From positions 310,001 through 374,000 of the forward strand of contig CM038922.1 of assembly GCA_021904315.1 (NCBI GenBank): a DNA stretch of 64,000 bases. Direction: 5' to 3'. Positions 25,381 through 35,660 of this stretch are shown here, piece by piece. The notes under the pieces were generated by a model, which saw only the letters and a program-made list of their open reading frames with translations, was not told the DNA's origin and did not search any database. Source of the DNA: Sphagnum magellanicum. Taxonomy: Eukaryota > Streptophyta > Sphagnopsida > Sphagnales > Sphagnaceae. Made by a program: the position numbers and the translations under genes. How positions within the stretch are numbered: the first letter of the stretch is position 1; each line of letters begins with the position of its first letter.

Positions 25381-26697
25381 CTACATTTCCAAAACCTCTG
25401 TATATACGACATTTCGCATGTATCCATCGAGACCCTGGCCATTGAAAATCTTGATGTTTGCACTACTTGTGACCCGTGAAATAGCAACATACAGTTGACC
25501 ATGGGAATAGACCAAAAACGGCAAATATACCCCAACGTTGTCCAATGTTTGACCTTGACTCTTGTTGATTGTGATCACAAATGCCAATCGAACAGGAAAT
25601 TGATGACGACACAAAACAAATGGCCAATCAGTCCCGGAGGGGGACATGATGATGTGGGGTATGAAGATACGTTTGTCGACATTATTCCCTGTGATGATTT
25701 CTGCTTCAATGACACGCTGACCCAATCTCTTGACAATCAACCTCGTACCATTGCACAATCCTATTGATTGATTGAGATTGCGCAACAAAAGGATTGGCAC
25801 GCCCACTTTGAGTTCCAGCTTATGATTTGTGATACCGCCGAATTGCAAAGTGTTTAGAAATTCCACCGGATACAATAAATCCATTGAAACTCATGCAGCA
25901 GCACTTGCACCTTCTTTTGTTGGAATCAAAGAATTTGCGCTCAGGTACGTGTGCAATTCTCATATAGCGATTCTAGAATTGCATTGTTGATTTCATTAAC
26001 GTCAGTATTTTTGGGGGCTAGAATGGTGCGTTGCATAAGATACATGGCATCTCCAAAGTGGCACTGGTGATCCGGATAAATGGTTCGGATTAATCCTCTT
26101 AAGCTACAATCTTCTGTTGGTAGCCTCATATGGGATGGAATCTTGATCCAATCTGGATTGACACCTTTTTCTTCTGCAATGGCAGGAAGACTATCGTTTC
26201 CAACATTCAACACCCATTTGGCAAACTCTCGCTGTTTTTCAGAATTGGCTGCCATGATTCGCATGTTGATACAAATACAAAGAATTATAACATGTTGCCA
26301 AAGATGTGATCGAGGCAACGAAGCACTGACAATCTTTTCGTCCTCCCTTAGGAACAATAGGCAAGATCTGTTGAAAATCCCCACCAAGGACCACGGTTTT
26401 CCCACCAAAGATTTTCTTGGTTACCTCTGCGTCATCTAATTGCATCAAATCACATAAGGTCCGATCAACAGCTTTGAAAGCTCGGCGATGCATCATCGGT
26501 GCCTCATCCCAAATGATCAAATCAACTTTACGCACCAACTCGGCCACTTTCATTTGTTGTGTGATGTTGCAAGTTGATTCATCGTGCAGATCAATTGGAA
26601 TCTTGAATCTTGAATGGGCGGTTTTGCCGCCCAGAAGCAACAAAGATGTAATTCCTGATGAAGCAACTGCAAGCACGATTTTGCCTTGCCCTTATAG
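25381..26697 (-). pseudogene. Helitron Pif1-like helicase, C-terminal half
   Basis: Contains, in order, KIVLAVASSGITSLLLLGG, the Walker B-type VDLIIWDEAPM, GGDFQQILPIV, then [11 protein letters not shown] and the C-terminal [20 protein letters not shown] and YVAISRV motifs of SF1B helicases. A frameshift near 26338 shifts the frame before SASLPRSHLWQ, and another near 25940 separates VNEINNAIL from LLYPVEFLN. The half was cut from motif I by the 26703-29025 insertion. Confidence 0.85.
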
Positions 26698-27963
26698 ACG
26701 GGTGTGAGCCATACCAACACAACCATGTGCGGTAGTCTCAGTTTTTAAAAGTTACTTCTGAGTTTTTTGAGTGGGGAAAGGTTATTAAGGGCTTTTAGCG
26801 ACTTCATAGGGAGTGACGAGTGTGCATGGTGCGAAAGGGGGTTATTTTCTTGTCTGACATGCGTCATTGGTGAATAAGGAGTTGGATTAATTCTTTCCTT
26901 CAACAAAGGCTAATAACCATAGTTTTAAGAACTTGTTGTGTAATTAGGGGTGAAAAATCTCTAGAGGGTTGGGGGTAGAAGTAGAGACCAAAATTTACGG
27001 TGTTCAATGCAACATTAGTCTTGTTGTGGTATTTAGAAAGTAGCAAGGATGTTAAAAATTCTTAAAGCAATTGAAAGGATGTTAATGAAAGATTTAATAG
27101 AGATAGAATGATTTTCAAGCCGTTGAACATAGGGTTAGTTCGAGGCTACTCAACAATTAAATAGATAGTATGATAGTGTGCTAATGGCAACAGAAGTCTG
27201 ATGATAACTGAAACATTTATTTAGAATAGGGATAAGCTCGGCAAGGAGCTACAAGTACATGTAGAATCCTGAGTTATGCCTTAGTGATAGTTCACAATTG
27301 CAGGAAATCTAAAATGCGTCGGATGGTGCGAACTAGGTAGTCCGCCTTGCTATTGGGAGGCAGTCAACGAATCGAACCGCGCAACCAACGATAGTGACCA
27401 ACACCGGGAACTGAAGACCATGCGAAGATAAAAGTATTTTTAGTTTCGTAACAACCTTCACAAACAGTCTCGGGTTCGTCACTAGAAGCGGGGTCAACTT
27501 GCAACAAAATCACCAGGGTGCGAGAGTTCGGAGAAATACGATAGTACCAGGTTCGAGGAGGTTCGACTTCAAGACGAGCACGCACTTCTCGAGGTTCGGG
27601 TTTTTCATCGCGAGGATGTTGTGTTAGGGTAAGATCTAAAAACGATTCCGGAGGCGGTTCTTCATTCGCTTGTGCGGTTTACAGCCCGTAAGATGTGACC
27701 ATGCACGACACCATAATTTCAAGTAAAGGAAAAAAAAGGTTAAATCTTCAATCGAAATCAAATTGACAATGGAGGTGTGAAGGACTTGTTACGTTGAGGT
27801 GCGCAATCGTAATTTATAGTTCGAGGAAGAAGAAAGAAAGGCGGGAGTAACGGCTTAGGACCATGGTAAAGTAAAACTGTAAGGTCAAAGGGAAAAATTG
27901 AAGGGTTGGGTAAAGGTTGTTGGGGGGAAAATGGAAGAGGTGAAAAGGTGTTTCTCCTTCACC

Positions 27964-28171
27964 TTCCATTGGCCACCAAGTTTGGAACCTTCCATTGGCC
28001 ACCAAGCTTGGAACCTTCCATTGGCCACCAAGTTTGGAACCTTCCATTGGCCACCAAGCTTGGAACCTTCCAATGGCCACCAAGATTGGAATCTTCCAAT
28101 GGCCACCAATCATGGAACCTTCCAATGGCCACCAAGCTTGGAACATTCCATTGGCCACCAAGCTTTGGATC
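27964..28171. repeat. 26-bp minisatellite, eight copies
   Basis: Eight head-to-tail units of the form TTCCATTGGCCACCAAG followed by .TTGGAACC, contiguous without spacers. Units 1-4 begin TTCCATTGG and units 5-7 TTCCAATGG, with a substitution gradient along the array. Each unit starts TTCCA and nears its end with TGGAA, so units can fold. The period is not a multiple of three, which keeps several frames open on both strands without implying a protein. Confidence 0.95.
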
Positions 28172-28389
28172 CACCTTCACCTCCCTTCTCCTTCTCTTTA
28201 AAAGGCGGACTCGAATGATTGGGGCTCTCTATTTGCCTCGAGATAATTTTCATGTAATCTTGAACACTTATTTCACAAGCTTCTTGAAGAGGGAAATAAT
28301 TTTTAGTGTTGGTAGAGGGAAGAAGGAAGAGAAGTAGAAAAAAAATCTAGTGATAGTGTTGGAAGGTTGGAGCTCTAGAAAAATTTCAG

Positions 28390-28752
28390 AAACCCTCTCG
28401 AGTTTCATAGCATAACTTTTTATTAGTTTAGCTGCAGATCTTAAGATTTGGTAGGTTGGTGTGCCTTGTTATTAGCTTTCCAAAGAGCTATGGCAAACCA
28501 GATTTGAACAATTTATGTGTGGAAAACAACATTTTAAGTGAATAGTGGTCTGCAGCAAGGTTTGATTATCATCTTTGTAAAACCCTCTCGGGTTTGGTGG
28601 TATAACTCATTACTGTCGTAGTTGTAGATCATAAGATTTGGTAGGTTGGTGCGCCTTGTTGTTAGCTTTCCAAAGAGCTATGGCAAGCCAGATTTGAACA
28701 ATCTATGTGAAAGAAACAACATTTTAAGTGAATAGTGGTCTGCAGCAAGGTT
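28390..28752. repeat. Two-copy tandem duplication, 190-bp period
   Basis: AACCCTCTCG at 28391 recurs at 28581. Both copies run through TAAGATTTGGTAGGTTGGTG, TAGCTTTCCAAAGAGCTATG and GTGAATAGTGGTCTGCAGCA. It lies in the distal part of the 2.3-kb element. Confidence 0.9.
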
Positions 28753-29030
28753 GGACATGGTGTTAAGTCCTTAAACATTGGTTTGGATGAATGACAATTT
28801 GGCATAAAGTCCTAAAACGTGTAGTGTGTGAGCTTGAAAAAAAAATAATATCTATCAGTTTTAATCATAAACAATGCATAGGAGGTAGGTTACTTAGTTT
28901 CAACTACAAACGCAATCTAACATCTAAAATTGCACTAGCATTCTTCCCTTCAAGAGTAGCATTTGTGCTTGCAAGCATAATCACCTTGTAGAACCGGGAG
29001 TAGAGGGACGGAAAGTCACCTCACAACGGG

Positions 29031-30130
29031 ACAAAAGTGTTGTCCAAACAAATGTTTTGCCGGTTCCACCACTACCATACACAAAAAATAGTTTGCCTTC
29101 TTTGTTTATCATTGCATTCAAAATAGTTTTGTATGCGGTGCGTTGATCATCATTGAGCCTATCTTCTGCATTGTCTACATCTATGGTCAATGAATGTTGA
29201 TCATAAGCCAGCTCTTCTTGGACCAAGCGATTTCCTCCATGAATAGAAGGGATGTAATTAGACTTGGGAAGCATTGGAAAATCTTCCAAGCGGTGTCCGT
29301 TACGCATGAAAACCTAATCAATCTCATATAATGCACAATCCTTTAACGCATCCTCAGAAAGGGTAACAGTTGGATCATCACGCTTGTAACGTGTCATTGC
29401 TTCAATGTCATCGCTCAAAGACTCCCAATGTGCATCCCATAGCTGTCTGGGATTCACGACCTCACAGAACATCAACATCGAGGGAAACATGTCACACAAT
29501 TGTCGTCCTGAGGCCCAATCATCGGCTTCTTCCAAGGCTTGATGCCATTCATTGTCATCTACAAGCAAACCCATTGCAATGCATGCATCTTTGAATGTGT
29601 CATGCGTCGTGCCATCCACTGTCCGCAAATGCTCGTAGGATGTGGCACCTTTGACGCAGTTCAATAGCAGTCGCAAATAATAACATTCACCCGATGTTGG
29701 CAGTGCATAATACATGCGACCAATGGCAAAACCTTTCTTGCGCATTGTCCATCGCTTCAACTTCCGATTCCACACCCATTGTTGAGGGAATTGATCAAAC
29801 GTAAGGCTTCGTGCAGCTTCCGATTCTTGGTTTGTTTTGAACCATTCTGTGAGCATCATTCTGGAAATGGCTGACCGTGTTGCCACTTCTTGTACATCAT
29901 CGTCATCGTCAAACAACACCATTTGTTGATTGGGTAAATGGTATTGCAAACGCTTAATGGCAGGAAACCGCTCATGCATATCAAACTTGAAGATGCGCCA
30001 CGCTGCTTCAGATGCAGATACATAGCGACAATCAAAATATTTTTTGATTTCATCGGCTTCAACCACATTCCCTTTAGTGGCATTATCGCTTTGGTGCAAG
30101 ATTTCAACAGTTGCACAATCATGTCCTTTA
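29031..30130 (-). pseudogene. Helitron RepHel central part and helicase motif I
   Basis: The segment runs from YKGHD just after the Rep tyrosine motif, through LFDDDDDVQEV and RRSAISRMMLTEWF-like helitron linker sequence, FAIGRMYYALPTSGECYYLR, then an in-frame TAG near 29312 before VFMRNGHRLEDFP. It resumes with NDDQRTAYKTI and the Walker A motif GSGGTGKTF near 29070. Coding similarity ends at the ACGGG target duplication. Confidence 0.85.
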
Positions 30131-30135
30131 TATAC

Positions 30136-31159
30136 TGTCACAACCCTAGCCTTGGGCTCGCGACCGAGGCAAGGGGGCTTGCAAGGGTGCGGGCCAAGAA
30201 GAAGGAAGTCCGAGAGCTAAGGCAAGAGGAAGCCCGGGAATTAAAGCAAGAGGAAGCCCGGGAGTTAAGGCAAGAGGAAGCCCGGGAGTCAAGGCAAAAG
30301 GAAGCCCGGGAGTCACATCACATACTCTCGGGAGTGCAAGAGAGTGTTAGAAAGTGTGAGGGAGTGAGCCTTCACACTCCCAAGGCAACTCTCACTTAAG
30401 GAGATGGAGTCCCGGTGGACTCCCGAAACTTCAGAGAGCGATTTCAGGGGTCAAACCTCAATGGATTGTGGCGTTCTTTATATCAATGGAAATCTCTTGA
30501 AACGTAGATGTCTAAAATGGGCTCGCATTGATCTTTCAGACATCTGTAACACAAGTTATGGCCAAAAGAAGGGCCGGGAGTCGAACTGCCAGTTTGACTC
30601 CCGACCACAAAAAGTCGGGAATCGACCTCTTCCCGATGTCCGATTCGGGAGTGCGACACGGAGTTGGAAAGCTCTCAACGAGAGTTACAACTTTGCTTTA
30701 GACCGCATTGCGATCGGAGGTTTGCTCGCAAAGTTATGGGGCTCCAAAGTCCTGGGAGTCCCATTTGGCGCGATTTCGGGACTCCCACTCGGGAGTCCCG
30801 GGAAAAATAGCCATTTGGATGTGGGCTCCGTGGAGAGTCACAGAGTATACTATAAGGGGGAAGGTGGTGGCTTCCCCCAAGTCCGGGCCGTGGTGAGTCT
30901 TGTGTGTCCGTGTTGCACGTGGCTCGTCCTAGCACCAAGGGTGCTCCAACTTTGCACTAACCACTTTGTGTGGGTTATGTGCAGGCCCGTGTGAGTGACT
31001 AAAGCTTGTCAACTCTTCCTAGTCCCATCCCGGAGCTCCAACCCGCCCCTCTACACCTCAAAGGGTTATGAGCTAGGGAACGTGCTCCAACTCCTCCTTA
31101 TTCCATTACTTTCTACTTGGGTTCACATTTGAGTCCTTTAAGGAGTTGGGAGTGCGTCA
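30136..31159. mobile_element. Solo LTR, younger copy, with 5-bp TSD TATAC
   Basis: Begins TGTCACAACCCTAGCC at 30136 and ends GGGAGTGCGTCA at 31159. TATAC flanks it at 30131-30135 and 31160-31164. Removing it restores KYLFKYVYKGHD in the Helitron Rep, proving the borders. It is the same family as 12256-13171 in opposite orientation, but CpG-rich and therefore younger or less decayed. It is longer (1024 against 916 bases), partly because of a 24-bp tandem array. No internal retroelement genes are present. Confidence 0.92.
30218..30313. repeat. 24-bp tandem array, four full units, in the younger LTR
   Basis: Four units of TAAGGCAAGAGGAAGCCCGG plus GAGT or a variant, with a degenerate fifth before them. 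The period is a multiple of three, so a plus-strand frame reads as repeated RELRQEEA, but no gene context supports translation. The array is absent from the older LTR copy. Confidence 0.9.
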
Positions 31160-31164
31160 TATAC

Positions 31165-33340
31165 GTATTTGAATAGATACTTGACTGCACGAATGTTGTT
31201 GCAGACCTTAATGTTGATGTGCGCATCGTACTTGGTTGATAAATAGACATTGTGCAGTACCACCCAACGATTGTCCAATTCAATGCCATGAACCAAAAAT
31301 GTGTGCCCCGTATCTCTGTGCCGATAAATAGGATATCCGTGTACATCCATCACCATCTCGGATTAGAACTTGCGTGGATATTTTTTTTGCATTTGCCTTC
31401 TTCCATGCAGGGGGCATTTGGAAATGCAGCTCCACATGGACCATGCATCATGCATTTGGCAACCGTCTCATGGGCCAACCTGTTTGTTTTTGGATTCGAA
31501 AATTCAGCACTGATCATGCAGTTGACATCCTTGACCGTGTGTGGCTTGCAGTCTTCGGCAAAGAAGATGAAAATGCGTGCATGCGGCAGCCCACGCTTTT
31601 GAAATTCAATGACATAGATTCCCGCAATCGTGCATCCCAGAATATGCTTCTTGTGAATGTCATTGATCAACTCCTTCAGCTTGATTTTGAACACTCGGGT
31701 TACCAAATCCAGTCAATCTTGAGGTTGTTGTCAAGCAGCAACACTTTCTTGATCTCAAGCTATTGGGGATTGTAAGTGAATGTAATAAACACATCTGGAC
31801 AACGGGCCCATCTACATATTGCCATGGCATCTTGATAATTATGAACCATGTGACGTGGACCTACTATGAAAGAAGATGGCAGAATGATCCTTTGTCCGAT
31901 GGCAGTAGCGTTATTGTCACCTGCAACAATGGCGTCTTGAAGGCCTTGATAAAGACGTACACGAAGTTTTTTTTTTATTTAGGCGTAGATACTTCAAGCG
32001 ATTTTGTTCGATAGCTGCATAAGCGTCCATAATGTATTGATGCCTCAATTGATCACCTCAAAGCAATGCAATGCCATTAGTGTCTCGATGTTGAAGTCAA
32101 TAACTGTAAAATTCGGCCATTGTCACATTGCAATGCTTTCTTTGAAACCCAGCTTTTTTCGCATGGTCTTCATCCAAATCTACATCAACAATAACACCAT
32201 TGAGCGGAATATTCGGATGCCATCCATCCTCACCATAAGGAAATAGGAACGGATAATGTAAAGCCATGTATCCCACATGTAGTTCGGAAATGCGTTGACA
32301 CGGGTCAACTTGCTGAGCAATGACGACGTCACGTTTGTCTACAGCTTCAAAACCATCTCCTACGATCAATGCAGCAACTTCACCGACCGTTGGCACATTA
32401 TATCGGCGAGCATCCTGTGTTCGAGAGGCGATGTAATTTTAGATCCATGGGAGCACCTTCTATTACCATCATATCCCTTGCCATTTTGAACACTTCAACA
32501 TAAGGATTGATATTGTACATCATGGTCAACAACCAATCCAACGTCGTTGGATCAAGCGATGGCATAACAGCATGGCGGTTTTGATGTTTGCATTTTGTAT
32601 CATGAATGTACAACTGTGCAAATTGTGGACGTTGTCCTTCGGCAGGACAAAGATCCGATTTTGTGATAAAACTCACCTTGGATGCGAAAGGAGTACGATC
32701 CAAGGCCTCTTGTTACCGACTCATCAACTTTGGCACCGAGTGAAGTGAATGCCAACACCGGATTGTACATGCGAATCTGATATCAAAATTTGATGGCACT
32801 GGCATCTTTGCTGGTTAAAAGAACTTTTAACTCTTGCGGTGTTGTAGGAAGACTCGGCAACAAAACTTTTCCATTCTCACAACACAGAGAAAATTGTGGG
32901 TTGTTGTAGTTCGACTTTGCCAATCGTTTTTTGATCCACATTTTCGCGTTACAGAATCCACATATTATGTCCATTTATCCACAATCCCATCATCCCGGGG
33001 CTGACGCGTCTTCGTCTCCAAATACTGTAATGCATCATTGCCAAAAGAAGGTTGTGCATGTGTTGCCGCTTGTTGTACGGTTCATCATTCTCAACATAGA
33101 CGATTACTTTGCTTATGTGATGTTTCAGATGGCCTGGTCGGCTTTGTACGTTGTTTGGCATGTTGTTTTCTCTGTAGGCGACTCCGACGTTCATGTGCAG
33201 ATTCTGACATGTCTTGATTGAATTCTGCTAGAACATCAATATGTGGAACATGATTTTCCAAAGAATCAGTTTGCTCGTCATTCTGCTAAGCTTCTAGGTG
33301 TTGTCGAAGGGCTGCCAAAACAACCAAAGCACTACCATGT
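31165..33340 (-). pseudogene. Helitron Rep (HUH endonuclease) with N-terminal region, frameshifted
   Basis: In transcript order: a CGFCNAKMW and NPQFSLCCENGKVLLPSLP-like N-terminal motif (32974-32783), FAQLYIHDTKCKHQNRH (about 32600), HYPFLFPYGEDGWHP (about 32240), then a heavily shifted segment still recognisable as AVVAGDN.A.AIGQR and PRHMVHNYQDAMAICRW (about 31800-31930). Next comes the catalytic region FQKRGLPHARIFIFF (about 31590), where the HUH motif reads H-A-R. Last is RAVKYLFKYV with both tyrosines, ending at the LTR insertion. Multiple frameshifts make it non-functional. Confidence 0.85.
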
Positions 33341-34711
33341 TACATAATGAGTGCACACATAGTTTTTGTATGTCTTCAGACGTTGTGGAAAATATATGTT
33401 AAGTTTGTTGCTGATATTGATATCAAAATCTTGGGGGGGGGGTTCTCTCCTGCACTCTTATCTGTTAGTGCTGTGTGTGTATGTATACCTTTTATGGTGT
33501 ATTTGTTGCCATGTTTGTTAGCTAGACTGTTTCTTTTTTTTTGCTTCAAACTCACCCTATTACGATCAGTCTCCCCCTTGTTTACACAAAACACTCCTTA
33601 TGGTGTGACCATAGAAACTGGGTCAAACTTATCCAAATATATCTCCATGGATAGCCTCATCTTGGCCCACATTAATAACACGAAAACATGGTCAGCTTTT
33701 TCGTAAAAAAATGGAATTAAAAATTGAAAGATTGAAAAAGAAGTGATTTTGAGGGGAAAATTAGTAAATAGTAATACTATTGTAAAATTTGGATCACATA
33801 AGGTATCAATCTTTTTGAAAAATTTAGACTCATGAGTTAACAATTTCATTGTCAAAGTAATACCCATGGTTATTAATTTACTTGGGTTTTTTTTATGCAT
33901 AAAGGTCAAAATATATGTAGTAGCAATGGAGGCGCTCAAGAAAAAGGAAAGACAGGATGAAACTCAGTTTACCACCAAAGTTGATGGTTTTTTCAGTTTC
34001 ATCCCTAGTTGAATGCTAAATGTATTTTTTTGCAGGTATTTTAAAAATCTCACCTTGTGTATGACCAAACTCAGAGTTCTGGTGGTGCTATGTTTATCTT
34101 AATTTACGGATAATTCTAATGTTACAAAACAAAGTTAATAATGGACGAGTCTTCTAGGGTCTGCCTGACCTAAGGGCTATGCAAAATCCAGATGCCCATA
34201 TCTGGTAATGCACATGTCCCATTGCTAATCATGAAAACCATTACGTTACAGAATGTGCCAGCAGGTATGTGCCCATTTTGCTGCCCGTTCAAAAAATTTG
34301 GCTCACCCTACTAGGCTCATCGAAATGTATCACTCCCACCTAACTGGGCACAATGGATTATAATTGGCAAATTTCGTGATATATTACTTCCTTGATCTCT
34401 GCTGCCATTCCACCTACCCAGGAACCTGTCAAAATGGAACTAGTAGACCATGGCCCATATTCTCACATAAGAAAACACCTTTAAGAAAGGGAAACATATT
34501 AAATAACCGGCAAGACTATTTTGCATCGAGACTATTTTGGTAATCCGGCCCCTTTCGCCAGTTTTCAAATATTCACCTTGCAAACCACCAATTATATAGA
34601 AAACTTATAGTGTTAACTACACATTCTAATGTCTAATTGCCAAAATGGCACCCACCGTCTTTATATCTTTGTTTGTGGCAATTCGCTGGTGGTGGTGGTG
34701 GTGCCTTCAAC
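33341..34711. other. Non-coding, possible 5' part of the Helitron
   Basis: No gene is recognised. A ten-G run occurs near 33433. If the Helitron 5' end lies here it should read A|TC on the minus strand; I found no convincing match to the TCTTATATATT start of the small Helitron at 49731. Confidence 0.4.
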
Positions 34712-35660
34712 TCAGGCTCGTTTCACAGCAATGAAAGCTTGCTTCTTCACGAATGGAGCAAGCTCTTCCCAGTTAAGTTCTTGTGGGAGGTCTAGGAAAT
34801 TCTTGACAGACTCAGGGAAGTTGAGAAGGATTTTTTTCCCTATATAGTGAATCCCTACATCGTAAGCCCTTGCAGCTTCCTCTAGACTCTTGTAGGTTCC
34901 TAACCAAATCTTGTGCTTGTGTGCGGTTGGGCGGATCTCAGTGACCCACTTGTTGAGCTCCGACCTGTGCTGCACTCCTATGTACACTAAGACTTCCTGC
35001 TATTGGAACTTGGAATTCAAGCTGTTGCCCTGTGATGATCTGCAATTCTTCACCTCAGAGAATTATTATTGCAACCTGCCACGGCCACGTCCAGTTCCTG
35101 ATCTTTTGTTATTATTGTTGGAATTGGATACCTCCTCTTGCTCCTCTTGGGTCGTGCTGTAAGTAGTGCTACTCTCCCCCTTCATTTCTCGCTAACCAAA
35201 TATTACGCTTGTGTGCGGTTGGGCGAATCTCAGTGACCCACTTGTTGAGCTCCGACCTATGCCGCATTCCTCTATACACTAAAACTTCCTGTTGTTGGAA
35301 CTTGGAATTCAAGTTGCTGCCCCGTGATGATCTGCAATTCTTCACCTCAGAGAATTGTTGTTGCAACCTGCCATGGCCAAGTCCAGTTCCTGATCTTCTA
35401 TTGTTGTTGTTGGAATTGGATACCTCTTCCTCCTCATGGGTCGTGATGTAAGTAGTGTTACTCTCCCCCTTTGTTTCTCGCTCGTATTGATCTACTGGCG
35501 ACGAATTGAGATCAATTTCATGATTCTGTAAATCCTTATGCACTCTCCCAACAGGTGGTGTTGGTGGTGATGATGATGTCCCGATTCCCAAACTCAAGAA
35601 GTTTGCGCCCACGAACCCATCATCAGTGGGCACTACAAAGCATCTCCGAAACCACTGGAG
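34712..35660 (-). pseudogene. AP2/ERF transcription-factor pseudogene with internal duplication
   Basis: An ERF-type gene would bind GCC or DRE promoter elements. The upstream part (about 35633-35483) encodes FVGANFLSLG and a Ser/Asn/Glu-rich stretch, then the first half of an AP2 domain, VYRGMRHRSELNKWVTEIRP. A 292-bp tandem duplication then restarts the sequence, shifting the frame to a stop after ARNEGGE. The downstream copy carries two in-frame TAA codons but retains a full AP2 domain: NKWVTEIRP, KIWLGTYKSLEEAARAYDV, LLNFPESVKNF, and a C-terminal tail ending FIAVKRA near 34712. No clear initiator ATG was seen. It lies just upstream of the Helitron Rep region on the same strand, so capture by the Helitron is possible but unproven. 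Confidence 0.8.
34900..35483. repeat. 292-bp tandem duplication inside the ERF pseudogene
   Basis: CTAACCAAAT at 34900 recurs at 35192, and similarity continues to about 35190 and 35483 respectively. The copies differ at roughly one base in ten to twenty. The length is not a multiple of three. Confidence 0.9.

Larger units (their letters stand above)
26703..29025. mobile_element. Solo LTR-like element, 2.3 kb, with 5-bp TSD ACGGG
   Basis: Begins TGTGAGCCATACC at 26703 and ends GTCACCTCACA at 29025, with a 6-base inverted terminus (TGTGAG/CTCACA). It is flanked by ACGGG at 26698-26702 and 29026-29030. Removing it and one ACGGG rejoins the Helitron helicase reading LLSR to RL.GQGKIVLAV, which confirms the boundaries. 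Its first and last 100 bases are not alike, so it is not a complete LTR element with two LTRs. A long solo LTR is the simplest reading. It contains a 26-bp minisatellite and a 190-bp-period duplication. No pol-like coding is present. Confidence 0.85.
25306..33340 (-). mobile_element. Degenerate autonomous Helitron, interrupted by two LTR insertions
   Basis: Minus-strand element encoding the Helitron RepHel arrangement: N-terminal cysteine motifs, HUH Rep domain, then a Pif1-like SF1B helicase. The 3' end is the classic CTAG followed by a host T, with a hairpin 11 bases inside. About 4.7 kb of Helitron sequence remains once the LTR insertions at 26703-29025 and 30136-31159 are subtracted. Several frameshifts and stops show it is dead. 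The 5' TC terminus was not found; 33340 marks only where Rep-like coding similarity fades, so the element may extend further. Confidence 0.85.

Noticed and set aside
27964..28171. CRISPR-like array
   Set aside because: Units are contiguous without spacers, lie in an LTR in plant DNA and have no cas genes nearby. It is a minisatellite.
27898..28337. Several long overlapping frames on both strands through the 26-bp array
   Set aside because: They stay open only because a 26-bp unit lacking stops is repeated. The same peptide appears in all frames, with no start, splice or family support.
30218..30313. Coiled-coil protein encoded by the 24-bp repeat (RELRQEEA units)
   Set aside because: The frame begins inside antisense Helitron sequence and the array lies in a solo LTR. 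The older LTR copy lacks it.
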